DNA from: Tetrahymena thermophila SB210
Lineage: Eukaryota; Ciliophora; Oligohymenophorea; Hymenostomatida; Tetrahymenidae
Reading direction: 5' to 3'
Assembly (NCBI RefSeq): GCF_000189635.1
Contig: NW_002476262.1
Span: forward strand, 248,001-312,000
DNA: 64,000 bases
Positions 1-12,897 of this stretch are shown piece by piece. Below the pieces are notes generated by a model. The model searched no databases. It saw nothing but the letters and a program-made list of their open reading frames with translations, and was not told where the DNA came from. The translations under genes were made by a program, and so were the position numbers. Position 1 is the first letter of the stretch. Each line of letters begins with the position of its first letter.

Positions 1-535
1 TATAATTTATTGAAAAAATTAGAATAATTTATTAGAAATTAAAGTAGAAGTAAGTATTTATTTCTTTGAAAATAAAAAAATATTTTTCAACTTAAATCTT
101 TAAAATTTATTATCTATATCTAAATTAAAATTCAGTTTTAATATGTAAATAATTCAAATCAAAATCATAGAAAATTCTGACTAATAAAAAATCACAAATT
201 ATTTTAAGTATTAAATATCTAAAATATTCAAATAATAATTTAATATTGTTTGTTTTGTTACCAAAATTTTATTTTAAATAGACTATTACTTTCATAAATT
301 GATTTTAAATAATTATTTTATATATTGAGTTACATAAATTTAAATTAAAACTTATATTTTAAAAAACTTCAAATAAATTTTTAAAGAAATTTAATTTTTA
401 TATTTTAATTTATATGGTTTAACTCATTTAATTTATTAAAACACCTTTTAAAATTTAAGAAAAACATTTTAACATAAATTTAAATTAAATTTAAAGAATA
501 AAAATAATTTTTAATTTATTTTATTGTTTCAGGTC
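1..535. other. AT-rich spacer
   Basis: About 85-90% A+T with no coherent reading frame on either strand under the ciliate code. It lies upstream of the first tRNA gene. Nothing else is recognisable. Confidence 0.6.
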
Positions 536-607
536 GTGGATGTAGCTCAGTTGGAAGAGCGTAAGATTGTGGCTCTTAAGGTCGTGGGATCGAAACCCAC
601 CATCCAC
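536..607 (+). tRNA. tRNA-His (anticodon GTG)
   Basis: A full 72-nt cloverleaf can be folded: acceptor stem GTGGATG with CATCCAC, D-arm GCTC/GAGC, anticodon stem TAAGA/TCTTA around loop TTGTGGC (anticodon GTG, His), variable AGGTC, and T-arm GTGGG/CCCAC. There is no intron. Internal A-box (TAGCTCAGTTGG) and B-box-like (GGGATCGAAACCC) promoters for Pol III are present. A T6 run begins two bases after the gene. As in other eukaryotic tRNA-His, the extra 5' G would be added after transcription. Confidence 0.96.
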
Positions 608-608
608 A

Positions 609-614
609 TTTTTT
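609..614 (+). terminator. Pol III T-run terminator of first tRNA-His
   Basis: Six T residues directly downstream of the plus-strand tRNA-His, the usual Pol III stop signal. It lies in the 45-nt space shared with the opposing tRNA. Confidence 0.75.
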
Positions 615-641
615 ATAATTTCTATTATAAACTATTAAAAC

Positions 642-651
642 AAAATAAAAA
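642..651 (-). terminator. Pol III T-run terminator of second tRNA-His
   Basis: On the minus strand, TTTTT followed by ATTTT lies immediately 3' of the second tRNA-His. It is the mirror of the terminator of the first copy. Confidence 0.65.
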
Positions 652-652
652 T

Positions 653-724
653 GTGGATAGTGGGTTTCGATCCCACGACCTTAAGAGCCACAATCTTACG
701 CTCTTCCAACTGAGCTATATCCAC
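653..724 (-). tRNA. tRNA-His (anticodon GTG), inverted second copy
   Basis: A second 72-nt tRNA-His on the opposite strand, tail-to-tail with the first and 45 nt from it. It differs only in the acceptor stem. Base pair 7-66 is A-T here (GTGGATA with TATCCAC) and G-C in the plus-strand copy, so pairing is kept. The anticodon loop is again TTGTGGC. The compensated change argues that both copies are functional. Confidence 0.95.
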
Positions 725-879
725 ATCACAGGAGTGATTTTATTTCATACTTTGATGAAAAATTTTATTTTAACTTTTTCATAGAAAATTTACATTATTC
801 AATATTCTGTTATTATGTTTTTTTCATAATTAATAAATCAATTAAAAAATAAAAATAAGAAAAAAAAAAATTAAAGGAA

Positions 880-1260
880 ATTAAATCACCTTTGGTGAGG
901 CATAATTTTGAGATGAATTTTTTTTTTTTAAACAAAGTATAGTAATAGAGAGAGAGTTTCGCCTAGGAAGTTTTTAAAATATGAACCCGTTCCACTAAAA
1001 TTTACAAATTGATCACTCTCATGCATCAACCAATTATATTTTACAAAACCTCATTAACATAAGCACTGAAGTAAAATAATTAAAACGTTGATACAGATCA
1101 ATAAACTCTCTAAGGACTATTATACTTTTAATAAATTGTTTTAAGAAGATTAAATCTTCTAATAGGTACTGAAATTGCATGTTACTATTCAGTCCTTGGA
1201 ATTGTCATTATTTAATCATCTCAAATAATCTATGCTATTCCCTATGCTCTCTTTTACTTA
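880..1260. ncRNA. Candidate structured non-coding RNA (strand uncertain)
   Basis: This stretch is clearly less AT-biased than the surrounding spacer and has no protein frame. It contains local hairpins: TCACC-TTT-GGTGA near 885-900 followed by a long T-run, AGAAGATT-AA-ATCTTCT near 1145-1160, and ACTGAA...TTCAGT near 1168-1195. I could not match it to U1-U6, telomerase RNA, SRP, RNase P or MRP from memory. It may be a Pol III or snoRNA-type gene, or conserved regulatory DNA near the tRNA pair. Confidence 0.25.
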
Positions 1261-2243
1261 TAAAAAAATAGGAAAAAAACTGAAGAGAACAAAAAATAAA
1301 TAAATTTTAAAAAATCCTCTCTGATCTAAAAAAAATATGAAAAAATAAAAATTAATTAAATAAAAAAATAAACAAATAAAATCAAACAAATAAATAAATA
1401 TTAATTAATCAAATGAAATAGACACAATAAAAATAAAAAAAAATAAAACATGAATTAAAAAATAAATAAATATAAAGATATGATTAAACAAAATAAATCT
1501 AATAAATTAAAAACACCATAAATTTATTTAAAACACACTGGAATACAACCTATTTTTTAAAAATTAACATTTTTTCAATCGTTCACAATTGTAAATTTTT
1601 TAAGATAAATTCTAATATATTTTGTTTTTATTTAAAGATTTTATTGATTATAAAACATTTAAAATTAAGATAACTTCTTGGCATAAAATAAATGTGCTAA
1701 ATATTGCAAAAAATAAGGATTAATATGAAAAAAATATGTTATAATTATAAGAAGTAATGGATGGATATAATATTAAAGTATGCAAATTCTAAATTTTCAT
1801 TTTCAATGAAAAATGCTTATGAAAAACTCATTTAATAGAATCTGTTTATTTTAAGCATATCTTCATTTAGCTTTACTTGCGTTAAATTATTAATCAAAGT
1901 GTTAACTCATAATCCTTTTTCAAAAGAAGATACTAAGTACATAAAGATCTAATATTAAAAAGACTCAAATATTCTTCTGTGGTTTGAAAATTAATTAAAT
2001 ATAAAATTAAAACTATTAGGAAAGAATTTATGTTTGAATTTTAATTTTTGAAAATAATTATCTAATATGAAAATTAATTAACTTATTTTTAATAGAAAGC
2101 AATAAACTTTTGATACAAAAATATGTTTCTAAATAATTAAACTAAATTGATTAAATTTATAGATATTTAGTATAGAAATAAAAAATTTATTTTACTTTAT
2201 CAATCTGTAAACAAATTATTTTAGTTAAATGATAAAAATTGAT
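1261..2243. other. AT-rich spacer
   Basis: Almost only A, T and short A-rich runs; no protein frame or RNA fold seen. It forms the 3' flank of the giant minus-strand gene. Confidence 0.55.
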
Positions 2244-5200
2244 TCATCTTTTTTTAATGATGTTTACATCAATTTTTATATTTGAAGGTTATTTACTATT
2301 ATTTTAATAATTTTAGTCACCATAGTGATCCCCAAAGGCATTGAAATCAAAACCACCATCTTAATTATCTTCGTGGTTATTATATTAGTATTAATGAGGT
2401 TAATAATTAGCTTTATTTACATAATCGTTGCTCTCGTATTAATGTAAATCCAGATCATTTTATTAGTTGTTAAAAGCATGGTTATCAGACTAACGATTGG
2501 GAAAATAATTATTTTCATGATTTTCTTTAATATGATTATCGTCAAAAACATAACTATTTCTCTCTTATGGTTTGTTGTTATTGTTCTGTGTAGGAAATTA
2601 AAAAAAGTCAAAGTTTTATTGTTAAGATGATCTGCGTTGATTTTATTCCACTTAACTTTACATTGACATTTTTTCTGTTATTGATTATTTGCTTGAAGTT
2701 GGTATTTGTTGATGACTAGACGTTTAACCTTAACTGGGAAAGTTAAAGAAATCAATTCCAGCATTTGAAGCTCTTTGAGAGTTATTTCCTCCTTTTTATA
2801 ACTGCTTATTTGAAACAGAACTTTTTTAACTGTTCATAGCATAAAAGCTATTCGAATGATATGAATACCCAGAACTTTATTTTCTCATATCTGGATGATT
2901 TTAATCAAATTAGAATGCATCATTTTCTACTGTCTTTCCTAGGGTATCTTCAGGCATATCAAAGAAATAGCTTGTTTAATTACCTCCTTCACTATTTAAA
3001 TTACTTGTAAATTTCGAAGATCTAGGTTTTGTGAAAGATGGTTTTCTTACTATACTTTAGTCAATCAATGGAGAGGAAAATTACTAAAATTATGCAGGTT
3101 AATTTTCGAAATATTCATCATGATCTTATTACTAATCTATTGAATCTAAATTATTAGGCTTATTATTTTAAAAGTTATTTAAATTTTCGAATTGATTGTT
3201 ATTATTTTGTTTCACATTTATATCTATTGACTTTTAACTAGATATTTTTGATGGTAATTAATTGTTAGATTCTATTTTTTAGATATACTATTGGCTTTCT
3301 ATAGCATTAGTTGCTGGTAAATTGTTAGCATTTGAGCGTATTGAAATTTATGAATTAGTACTCTATCTTCTATCTTGCTAATTATTATTATAGAATTAGC
3401 TCTATGGCTTATTGTTCAGACTTTAATCACTTTGTTCGACTTAAGAATTAATTGCCAATAGTGTATTTTAGCGTTTGGCCATCGCAGCATCATAACCTAA
3501 TTTTTGTTCAGAAGGAGAAGCAGAATATTACTTTTGATCAATATAGAGTGTTTTTATGATATTTTACCTTTTATTATTCATCTTTTCCTCATTAGGGAAA
3601 GAGCTAAACTGAGATTAAGACTCATAATCATACTCAGATACAGCCTTATTAAATTGAATAGGAATACTCTAATTGGGATCACCTAGAGTGTTGGGAGAAT
3701 GAAAGTTCATATTTTCCTACTAATTATAAATATTTTTTTAGTTGTGAGAATTATTTCTTGGAGTCTATTTATTGGAAGTATTGTTGCTATTCATTTAGTT
3801 TTATTGAATTAATTAGCTTCTTTATGATATTTTAGAATCATTGCCTAAGGATTAATGAGACTTCTATGAAGCTGAAGGGGTAGTAGGATTAATGTTTATC
3901 AAAATTGGTTGTTATTATTATTACTGCTAAAATTAAAATTGCTGTGTTTACTTCTATTGCTAAGGATTTTATTGTTGTTATGGAGAATTTAAAGGCTAAC
4001 TTTGTAATTGATTTTACTTAAGATTTGTACTAGATTTGGATGTTTTTTAATTTTAAAAAAATTCATTCTGGCTACCAAGATTCTATTAAGATGATATTTA
4101 ATTTAATATCTTATTGCTAGAAGAAGGATGTAAATTACTATTATTCATCAAATCTTCTGTATAGCCATAATGACTGCCATCTTTACTATTATTTAGTGTA
4201 TTAATAACTTTACTTGCAATTTTTGTTTAGTATTCTATGTTGCTTTAGTCTAAATTAACTTTATCTTTTTCTATCTTGCCTTTCAATTTTATGACTTGCT
4301 AAGTTATTGATTTTAATATTGATTCGCCTTCTGACTCTGAATTTTTTCTATCTCCAAAACCTGGAATGCTTCCTCTTGCACTAATAGGTGAATTCTCACT
4401 ATCTTTTCTCTTAACTTCCAATTGTTGAGTTTATGCAAGTTTATTATTACTAACCTTTTTCATGTTTTCTTTTACACTTTATACAAGATTTTATGCTTCA
4501 GTCAGATTATTTCCTGTCTTTCTTTGATCAGTTCTTTATATTCGAGAAGCATCTTTTGAACTTTAAATTACACTTTAGGCGAATTAAAAATTGCTATCTA
4601 AATTGTTATTTTTATTATTTTCTGTTTTCTTTTTGATAAAATCTTTGATATCTAATTAAATAGGTATAACTTCTGCTTAATTTTATGTCTAACTAGATTT
4701 TACACCACTCTTATGTTCTTCCTCTTCTTCGCTAAAATCAGAAGTATGTTTTCTGTTTTTCTTGAAATAATTTAAATCCATCTTTAATTCTATTGGTTTG
4801 TTTTCTTAGTTATAATTATGCATGCTATCATCAGAATCTTCTGCATATTCTTCTTCATTTTCAGTTAGTTTATCTTACTCATTAATATATTCATGATCAT
4901 TCTCATCATCTTCATCTTAGTGATGGCTTTCTGCCTCATCAAATTCTTAAAATAAATCTAAATTATCAATGCCTTATCCATCATGGTTATATTATTAACT
5001 TTCTTCAGACTAAAATCTTGCCATTTTTTAGTTTTACAACTTATTTTACTAGTCTTAGTGTTACTTTTATTAATAAGCTAATTACTCTTACTTTTCCTTC
5101 TCTCTTTATAATTGTCCTTATTTCAACTTTTAAAGATAGTATTCAGAAACATTTTTTTATTAATTTTCTTAGTCTTCTTTTTTGAATATGTTTTAGTTCA

Positions 5201-8200
5201 TAATATTCTTGACTAATTGCTACTCATTTTCTTAATAAAATTTGCTATTGAAAACAGATTCTTGCTTTTTTTCAGCACTTGACTGATTTGACTAAAGATA
5301 ATTTTAATTTTAAAAAAGTGTTTACTTGAAGGAATCTACTTACATATTTCTCTTTTTTTTATGTTAATTTTAATATTGATTAGTATTCATGTATGATGAT
5401 TTATATTTATCGTTTGAATTCTGCAATACTTCTCCCTTTTTTTGAGATGGATAGTTCGAGCTAATGCTTTAATTAAAGGTATTTAATTTGCTCTGATTTC
5501 CTTTTTAAATAGGATTTGTTGTATTTAAAGTACTATTCTGGTATCTTTTCATAAATCCATCAATTTAGTTCTTATTGAGAGATTAATCAATCATCCTATC
5601 AACATGATCGTTTGTTTCATATTAATTTTTTAATTCTTAATAATGTTTATTTGCCAACTCTTCCATTCTAAATTATTTATTCCTATGACTTTGAAAATTT
5701 GTTTCTTTTTTTTATTCTATTCTTTTATCTAAGAGCATCATTTCAATTTCTTTCTTTCTAATTTCTAAATCATACTCTTCTTCTGCTTTTTTAAGTGCCA
5801 ATCTTCTAATATTGTCTTCTTACTCTAATTTATGGACATCTTAGTATAAGCTTTCATTTACTTCGGAATTATAATCCTTATCTGGTGAGGCATGATATGA
5901 ATTTTAATATTTCTTTTTATCAAAATCTTATTATTAATTTAAATTATTTTAAATCAAGCTCTGATTATTTTTTTAATCTACTACAATTGTGCCTTTTGCA
6001 TTTATTGGTAAATGATTAAATTAAAAATTTGGCAGAAAGTGGGTTGTTTTTGAAGATTATTAATTTTGCTCAATTTGATTTTGAAAAACTTGATTAGTTG
6101 AATTATTTTATTTTTGTTATTACATTTTCAATTAGTTTTAAAAATGTAACATTTTTTCTTCATCAGATACAACTGATATTTGACTCTCTCTTAATAAACT
6201 ATTATCTTATGAGTGAGTTCTTGGACTGTGATCATTTTAGTGCTTATGATCATAAATCTCATCTGATTAAACTTCATGAAACTAATCTAAGGAATTTATG
6301 CCATCACTATCAGCTATCTGCAAGCCAATTATTTTAATAGGGATCTTCTTAGGATTTGAATTGTTAAGCTACTATTATTCAGGTAAATTTGAATTTTTAT
6401 TTTTTTATGAGTTAATTATATTATTTTAAACTTTACTTTTTAAACTACTATTTTATACAATATTTTCTTAATTGTTCATTATTTATTAGTTTTGCATCAT
6501 ATTTTTTTGACTATTGTTTATATTTTAACCAAGTTACTTTGACTGTTGGCTATTTTACTTAGAATGCTACATTTTTTTTTTATTTTTAGTTTTATCCTCA
6601 TTCTATTTTTAAACATTTTCTTTTGAATTTTAAATTTGTTCTGATTATTGAGAATTATTCATAACTATGCTAGACATATTACTGAATCCGTTTTAGTTTT
6701 ATATAATATTTTTTGCAAAAGGACTGTTTTAATTATTAAAGTGTTAATTTTAATTATCGAAATCAACCTTGATATATTTTTCATCATCATCTTCATCATC
6801 ATTATCGCTATTTAAATTTTACTAATTCTTTTGTTCCTCAAAATTATGTTCTTCATTTTAAATCTGCTTTGGGCTATTGTCATGCAGAGGATTAGCCAAT
6901 TTTTTCCATTCTTCTTCTGTAATGTGATTGTTGTCTCCTTGCTCTTACTATCCTAGGGTCAATTAACGTTGATAAAAGGTATTTTTTGAGAAACCGTTTC
7001 CATTTTAAATTTATTGATTGTGAGTATTTTCTTAAATTTATTAATTCATAGTTGCTTGTATATTTTTAGATTACTGCTAAAAGAGCTACATTTAAATTTG
7101 ATGAAGATTTTTGCTATTATTATTTAGATTTTAAGAGAATGAAGGATTTAGTTAATTACTATTTTTGTCAAATATATTAAATTATTAATTACTAGTAATT
7201 TAATTTGCTTAAGCTTGGATTTAACTATTTGCATTTAAACCATTTTATTATTAATTAGCCTTTCTAAATTGTTCATCAATCATATTTGCAAAATCTCTAT
7301 TTGGCAGCTCACTTTTGCTTTCAAAGTAATTTTAAATTTATTTTTTTTATTTCTCTTAAACTTATTAGTTCAATCTACTAGGATGTTTGAGTATTTATGT
7401 ATTACTTTTTTGCTATTCCCTTAAATATTAAATTAATTTAAGATCTTCATCCTCTTTTTTCTCTTTAGCTAGTTGAATAAAATCTACATTTGAAATTGAA
7501 TTATTCTCAGTATCATTTAAGAATTATAAATAAATTTAGAGCTCTAAAGCTCTTTGAGATTGTAAGGGAGATTTTTAATTTTGTTGTGTTGGATCTATAG
7601 GTTAGAGAAGATCCTAATTATAAACTAATAAAGTTGGTTGTACTAAAGTTTAAGAAGATCCAGTGAAAAGATTTGCACACAGTTTATAATCAGCACTAAA
7701 TTCAATAGCTTTAACAAAATTCTCTTAATTCTCATATCTTTTGTATTTTTTTTTTCTTTCTCTAATAGATCTTCTAGTAAAGGCTTCAATTTACTGCTAA
7801 AAGGTTGCAATAGAATTATCACTATGCCTACGATGGAGTAAACGTTCACTCATGGGTAACCTATCTTTTCTAGTGCTCATACTTGTATTAAAACTTGTAT
7901 CGGCTTTGATTTAAGTTTTATTCAAATGATTCTATGATATATTATTCAGTACATTTTAATCTATTAATTATCCATCAAAATATTTATTCACTACAAAATT
8001 TGGTTTGTTTTTTTAGTTTTTTCCATTATAATACTTATTTAAAACTAATGTGTTTGCTCCTGAATGTATTTATGATTTATCTATTGCCTTACTTTAAAGA
8101 ATAGTTTAATTATTGCTTGGTGTTGAAACTATTTGAGAAGTTAGGTTATTGTAATAATTAGCCATATTATTATTAGTGCTAGCATCATTTGCTCTTTAAA

Positions 8201-8570
8201 ATGTCCTTGGTGTTAAACCAAGCATATTGTCTTATCCTTGATTTGTTGGTGTATAAATTTAGTTATTAGATACATTTAGCTTATTAATATTATTAATAGG
8301 AGAGACAGATTATGATACTACTTTATTGTTAGTAAATGTTGGTTGTTGCTAATAACTATTTACAATTTAAGATTAAACAAATTAGTTTGGAAGTAATCCA
8401 AAATTAGCAGTTCCTCTTGATTAAATTGCAGAATCTTATACAAATGCGCTTGAATGAGACTGTAATGCGCTTGAAGCTCTTATTTTTTTGCTTGAATTTG
8501 GATTAAAACTTCTTTTATTTCTTATCTCTACTCTTTCTCCTTCTCTAACTTTTTGCTAATTATTTCCCAT
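2244..8570 (-). CDS. Giant Gln/Asn/Ser-rich protein, single exon (about 2108 aa)
   Basis: One uninterrupted minus-strand frame of 2109 codons ending in TGA. I read most of it codon by codon and found no internal TGA and no need for an intron. The protein starts MGNNQQKV; Gly2 could be myristoylated, though this is inference. It is dominated by Gln (mostly TAA/TAG), Asn, Ser, Lys and Glu. Residues about 895-960 form a charged helical stretch (ALKKAEEEYDLEIRKKEIEM) typical of coiled coil. Acidic patches lie near residues 590-600 (DDDEDDNDS) and 1210-1230. Codons cta and tta just upstream of the ATG stay open back to a TGA near 8745, but there is no earlier ATG. No domain of known function was recognised. 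Low-complexity giants of this type are common in ciliates. Function is unknown. Confidence 0.85.
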
Positions 8571-10553
8571 ACTAGATTAAATTAAATATTTATTTATACT
8601 AGAACTATGTATGTTTTAGCTGTTATTTTTATTTGGAATTGGGTCTCTCGGTATCAAATGTTATGTAAAAAGCTAGCTAACTGGCTTATTATAAATTTGA
8701 TTCTTTGTTCTTTTGGCTATATTGATTGCTTTTAACTTTACAAATCAAATATTAAAAATTTAAAACAATATTTAAATTTTGATTTAATCAAAAAATACTA
8801 TTAAGAGTGATAAGTAAATAAATAATGATAAATTTATTATTAACACTATAATTTTGTAAAAAATTGTATATAATTTACTAATTAATCAAAAAAATTAATA
8901 ATTTTTAAGATTTTTAACACATTCATCCTCAAATTCACAATCTAATTATTTTATAATTAAATTTAAATACAATGAATGTATGTATGTATCTGTTCAAATT
9001 ATTATATCCTCAATTTTTAACTTAACCCACTTTTTTCTATTTCTAAAATTTATTTTCTATTTTTTTCTTTTTTAAAAATATAATTTACATTTTTTTCAAT
9101 AATTTATTCAGATAAAAAATTTTAGTCTAGTCTACTTTCTATTTATTTCTGTCATTCTTTATTTTAATTTTATTTTTTAAATATTTTCAATAGCTTAAAA
9201 TTAAAAATGAAATATAAACTAAGAGAAGTATACAAAGCAATTAAATATTTGTGTTATTTATTAATGATATCTTTAATTTATGTTACTTATTATTGATATT
9301 AAAAAAATCTTTATAAATTTTAAAAAATAAATTTAGAAAATTTTTTTAATTTAAGAAATTTAACTAAAATAAGTAATAAAAGGTAAATTAAGTGGGATTA
9401 TATAAAATAAATTAAAACTTTAAAAATATTATATTCAATTTAAATAATTTAAAAAGCTTAAATAAGAACAAAAAAATTTAAAAAAAAGTTAATAAAAGTA
9501 ACAAAAATCAAATTAATAAAATCAATTATAAATTTTTAATATTTTTAATTTTTTCCAATTTCCTAACCAATTAAATACCAATTTATATTAATCTCTTTAA
9601 TTATTTAAAGGATATTATTTCAATAAATAATATAGAGACTGAATGTTAAACCTAATTCATTACACAAAATAAATAAATAATTAAGTGTTGTATAAGTGAT
9701 ACAACCTTAATAAAATAACTCATATTATTATCTTGTCTTTTACTTTGCTTATCTGTTCAATTTATTGTTAATAATAATAGAATTTAGAGTATTTTTCATA
9801 TTATCTTATTTTATTTTAATTTTAAAATTAATAAATAAATAAATAAATAAATAATCTTCATAATTAATTGATAACTTTATCATTACTAATTAAAATAATA
9901 TTAGACAATTAAACAGTTTAAATTAGAATATAGAGAATTTTATAATAAAAAATATTAATGAAACAATATTCAAATTAATTGAATAAATTTTCTATTTTTA
10001 TATATCATTAAAACCCATATTTTAAATAGTCTCACAAAGCATATTTTAATTATATTAATTTTGATTATATTTTCTGATTTAGCATGTACATTTGTAATAT
10101 TTTAAAGAATTATTTTTAATTATATTTAAAGGTCTCTCTATTTAGATAAACATTTAAATATCAATTTTTTAAAATTAATAAATTCCATTCATTATTTAAA
10201 AATTTTTATTAATAAATTCTAAAAATAAATAATAATTAGAGAGTTATAATTAGCCTATCTAAAATAAATAAATCTATTTAGAAACTATTTATTGACCTAA
10301 ATACCACATAATAAATAGTTTGTGTGATTAATATGTACTTTAACCAATGTAATTAATCATATAAAATAAATAAACGTGAGATATATAATTTAAAAAGACT
10401 CTCAAATGGATTTATAGAATATTTTTGTAAAAGTTATTAAATTAGAAAAATGTTAACAGCTATAAAATCGTTTGTATACTGTTAAATATTTAGTAATATT
10501 AAACAATTAACAAATTTATTTTTTAAGCAATATTATGCACATATGTTTTGTTA
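8571..10553. other. AT-rich spacer
   Basis: About 2 kb between two minus-strand genes. It contains an (AATA)n microsatellite near 9828-9855 and short A or T runs. I see no coding frame or RNA. The last few hundred bases before 8571 should carry the promoter of the giant gene, but no motif stands out. Confidence 0.55.
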
Positions 10554-11496
10554 TCAAATTAACTTTTTAGATTTAAAGAAGTTCTTAAGATATACAACTT
10601 GGAAACCAGTAAGAAGAGCCATCAAAAGTAAAGTAATTATTGAGAAAGCTAAAACTTTGAAACTAACTTCATCTGCATCACGAGAAATATATCTTCCTTT
10701 TCTACTAATCATTCTCTTTTCTTTTCCTATATTTGTTAACATATCTGACATCTTTTCAACTTACAATTCAATAGGCTTCAAATCATTCTTGCTCACCAAT
10801 AATGAGTAATCTTTAGCTTCTACACCAGTCTTATAATTGAATTTAACCTTAATAGGAACAGCCTCAAGATTAGAGAAACAATATTGGAAATTACCTTCTT
10901 TTTGAGTAATAAAGACAAGCTATATATTTATGTAAAAAACGATTAATATAACAAATTAAATAACCTTTGTTTGCATTTTAAAAAAAATATTTTTAACAGC
11001 AAGTAATTTAAAAAAGATATGATCTAAATGATAAATAAAAAACATTAATTTCTTCTTAAAATATTTCTAATATCAATTTTTTCTCACCTTTTTATTAATT
11101 TATGAAGATTCTGTAATGTTGTAAACTTGCTTTCCTTCTGGATCATAAACTCTGAATTAATAATTAGGATTTGGGCTATATAACTCTATAGATACAGTAA
11201 TTAATTCACCTATTAATAAAGAAAACATAAATATTTATGTTTTTAAATAAAAAATGATTTGAGATAAAATGATTTTTGGGCAATCTTTGCTCAATTTCTT
11301 TTAAAATTTATATGCTAAATTATTCAATTAATGAATTTTGATCGCAATCAAGACAAAATGTATAAATCTGAAATCTATTACCAAGAGAGTCACCAAAACA
11401 TTGAATTTTCTTAACAGGAAGATCATAAGAAAATTCGATGGCGTTAACTAAACTAGTTGCAATAATTGCTAATACTAATATTTTTGTGAAATTCAT
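10554..11496 (-). CDS. p24/TMED (emp24/gp25L) family cargo receptor, 200 aa
   Basis: Three exons (11382-11496, 11088-11209, 10554-10919) join in phase to 201 codons, the normal p24 length. Residues 1-19 are a signal peptide (MNFTKILVLAIIATSLVNA). A GOLD domain follows, with the expected cysteine pair at Cys33 (KKIQCFGD) and Cys93 (NFQYCFSN). Then come a short helical stalk, a transmembrane segment (FSIITLLLMALLTGFQVVYL) and a cytosolic tail KNFFKSKKLI. The tail has the FF motif that binds COPII/COPI and lysines resembling a COPI retrieval signal. p24 proteins are type I membrane proteins cycling between ER and Golgi that help sort cargo such as GPI-anchored proteins. Introns are 172 and 168 bp, GT-AG. 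Which p24 subfamily it belongs to is not clear. Confidence 0.93.
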
Positions 11497-12780
11497 ATTT
11501 ACTAAAATTAATAATATCTTATTTATTTATAAATCCCAATTTTTGATGTTATTTTTATTATTAATTTATTAATTTTTTTCTTTATCAAATATTCATATCT
11601 TGTTATGATTGTATACATCACACGCGCACAAATATTATTCTCAAAATCAAAAAAATATCTTTTATTATAAAAATAATTAATAACAATATTAATAAAAGCT
11701 TATCTTAAATTTCAATAAATTATATTATATATATAAAAATGATAAATTTAAAGTTAAAATTTCAAACTAATTTAGTAGATTAAATTCTAAAAATTAATTT
11801 TAAATTTTAGATAAGAAAACCATATTAATCTTTGCTTTTAAAATAAATTCAAGTTTTTTATTTGAATTAATTGTTTAATTTTTGATAAATAATAATTCTG
11901 AATATTCTAAATAATTAATACAATTAACTATTCTTTTTTAAGTAAAATTTTTAAAAGTAAGTTAGTTATAAGCATTACTTTAAAATAATAATTTTTCATA
12001 ATATGATTTTTATAAGCAATAATAAGAACTTAAAAAAATATTATTTTTCATATACAATAAATAAAATATCAAAAATATTTTGACATATTTTAAAGTATTT
12101 CAATTAAAACAAACTATTTGTTTTTAAAATTCATTTATAAAAAACTTTACATAGTTGATTTACTAATATCTATTGGATTATATATGGAATGGCATGTGGA
12201 ATTATAATAATATTATTTTTATTAGAATGAATGGTTTTGAATAAATTTATTTAAAGAAAAATTTGTTAGTTATTATTTAAAACTTTTTTTTTTGTACAGT
12301 TTGATGATGATAAATTATTATGGATAAATGTTTATTTTTTTAATTTTTATAAATCTAATAAAATAAAAAACTAAAAAATATATTTTTTTCAAATTAATAA
12401 TATTTTAATAATTAAAAATGTATTCTCTATTATAAATTATTAGAGAGAAATTTTGAGTTGTAATTTTAAGTTTTTAAAATACTAGTAGTAATAACTATGT
12501 TAAAATTTTAAATTTATTCAAAATTAACTTATAAATTTTTCAAAGATTAATTAATTTGAATAAAATTATCTTTTTGTTATTCTATAAGATGCTTTACCAA
12601 ATAAAAAAGGTAAAATTATAAAAATATCTTTTTTTAAAAAATTTAATTGGCTTTTTGAAAAATATATTTTAAATATAATACTCTATAAGCTTAATCGGAA
12701 TTAATCAAACTTGTAAAATAAAAGGTGTAAGCTTTTAAAAATAAAACAAAAATATTTCTAATTTACATTTACATTAAATT
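11497..12780. other. AT-rich spacer
   Basis: Shared upstream region of the minus-strand p24 gene and the plus-strand sequences that follow. No frame longer than expected by chance and no RNA fold seen. Confidence 0.5.
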
Positions 12781-12897
12781 AATGGATGAATTTTTAGATA
12801 ATGTTTGTTTATCAGGGTATAATAAATTTACTCTAAAATTAATCTTAAGCTATAGAAAAAAAAACTATCTAAATTGAATGTATTTTCTGCTTGAAAT

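Noticed and set aside
524..784. 86-aa standard-code frame across the tRNA pair
   Set aside because: It merely translates the two tRNA-His genes and their spacer.
10543..10809. Plus-strand 88-aa frame
   Set aside because: Antisense shadow of the last exon of the minus-strand p24 gene, which has full family support.
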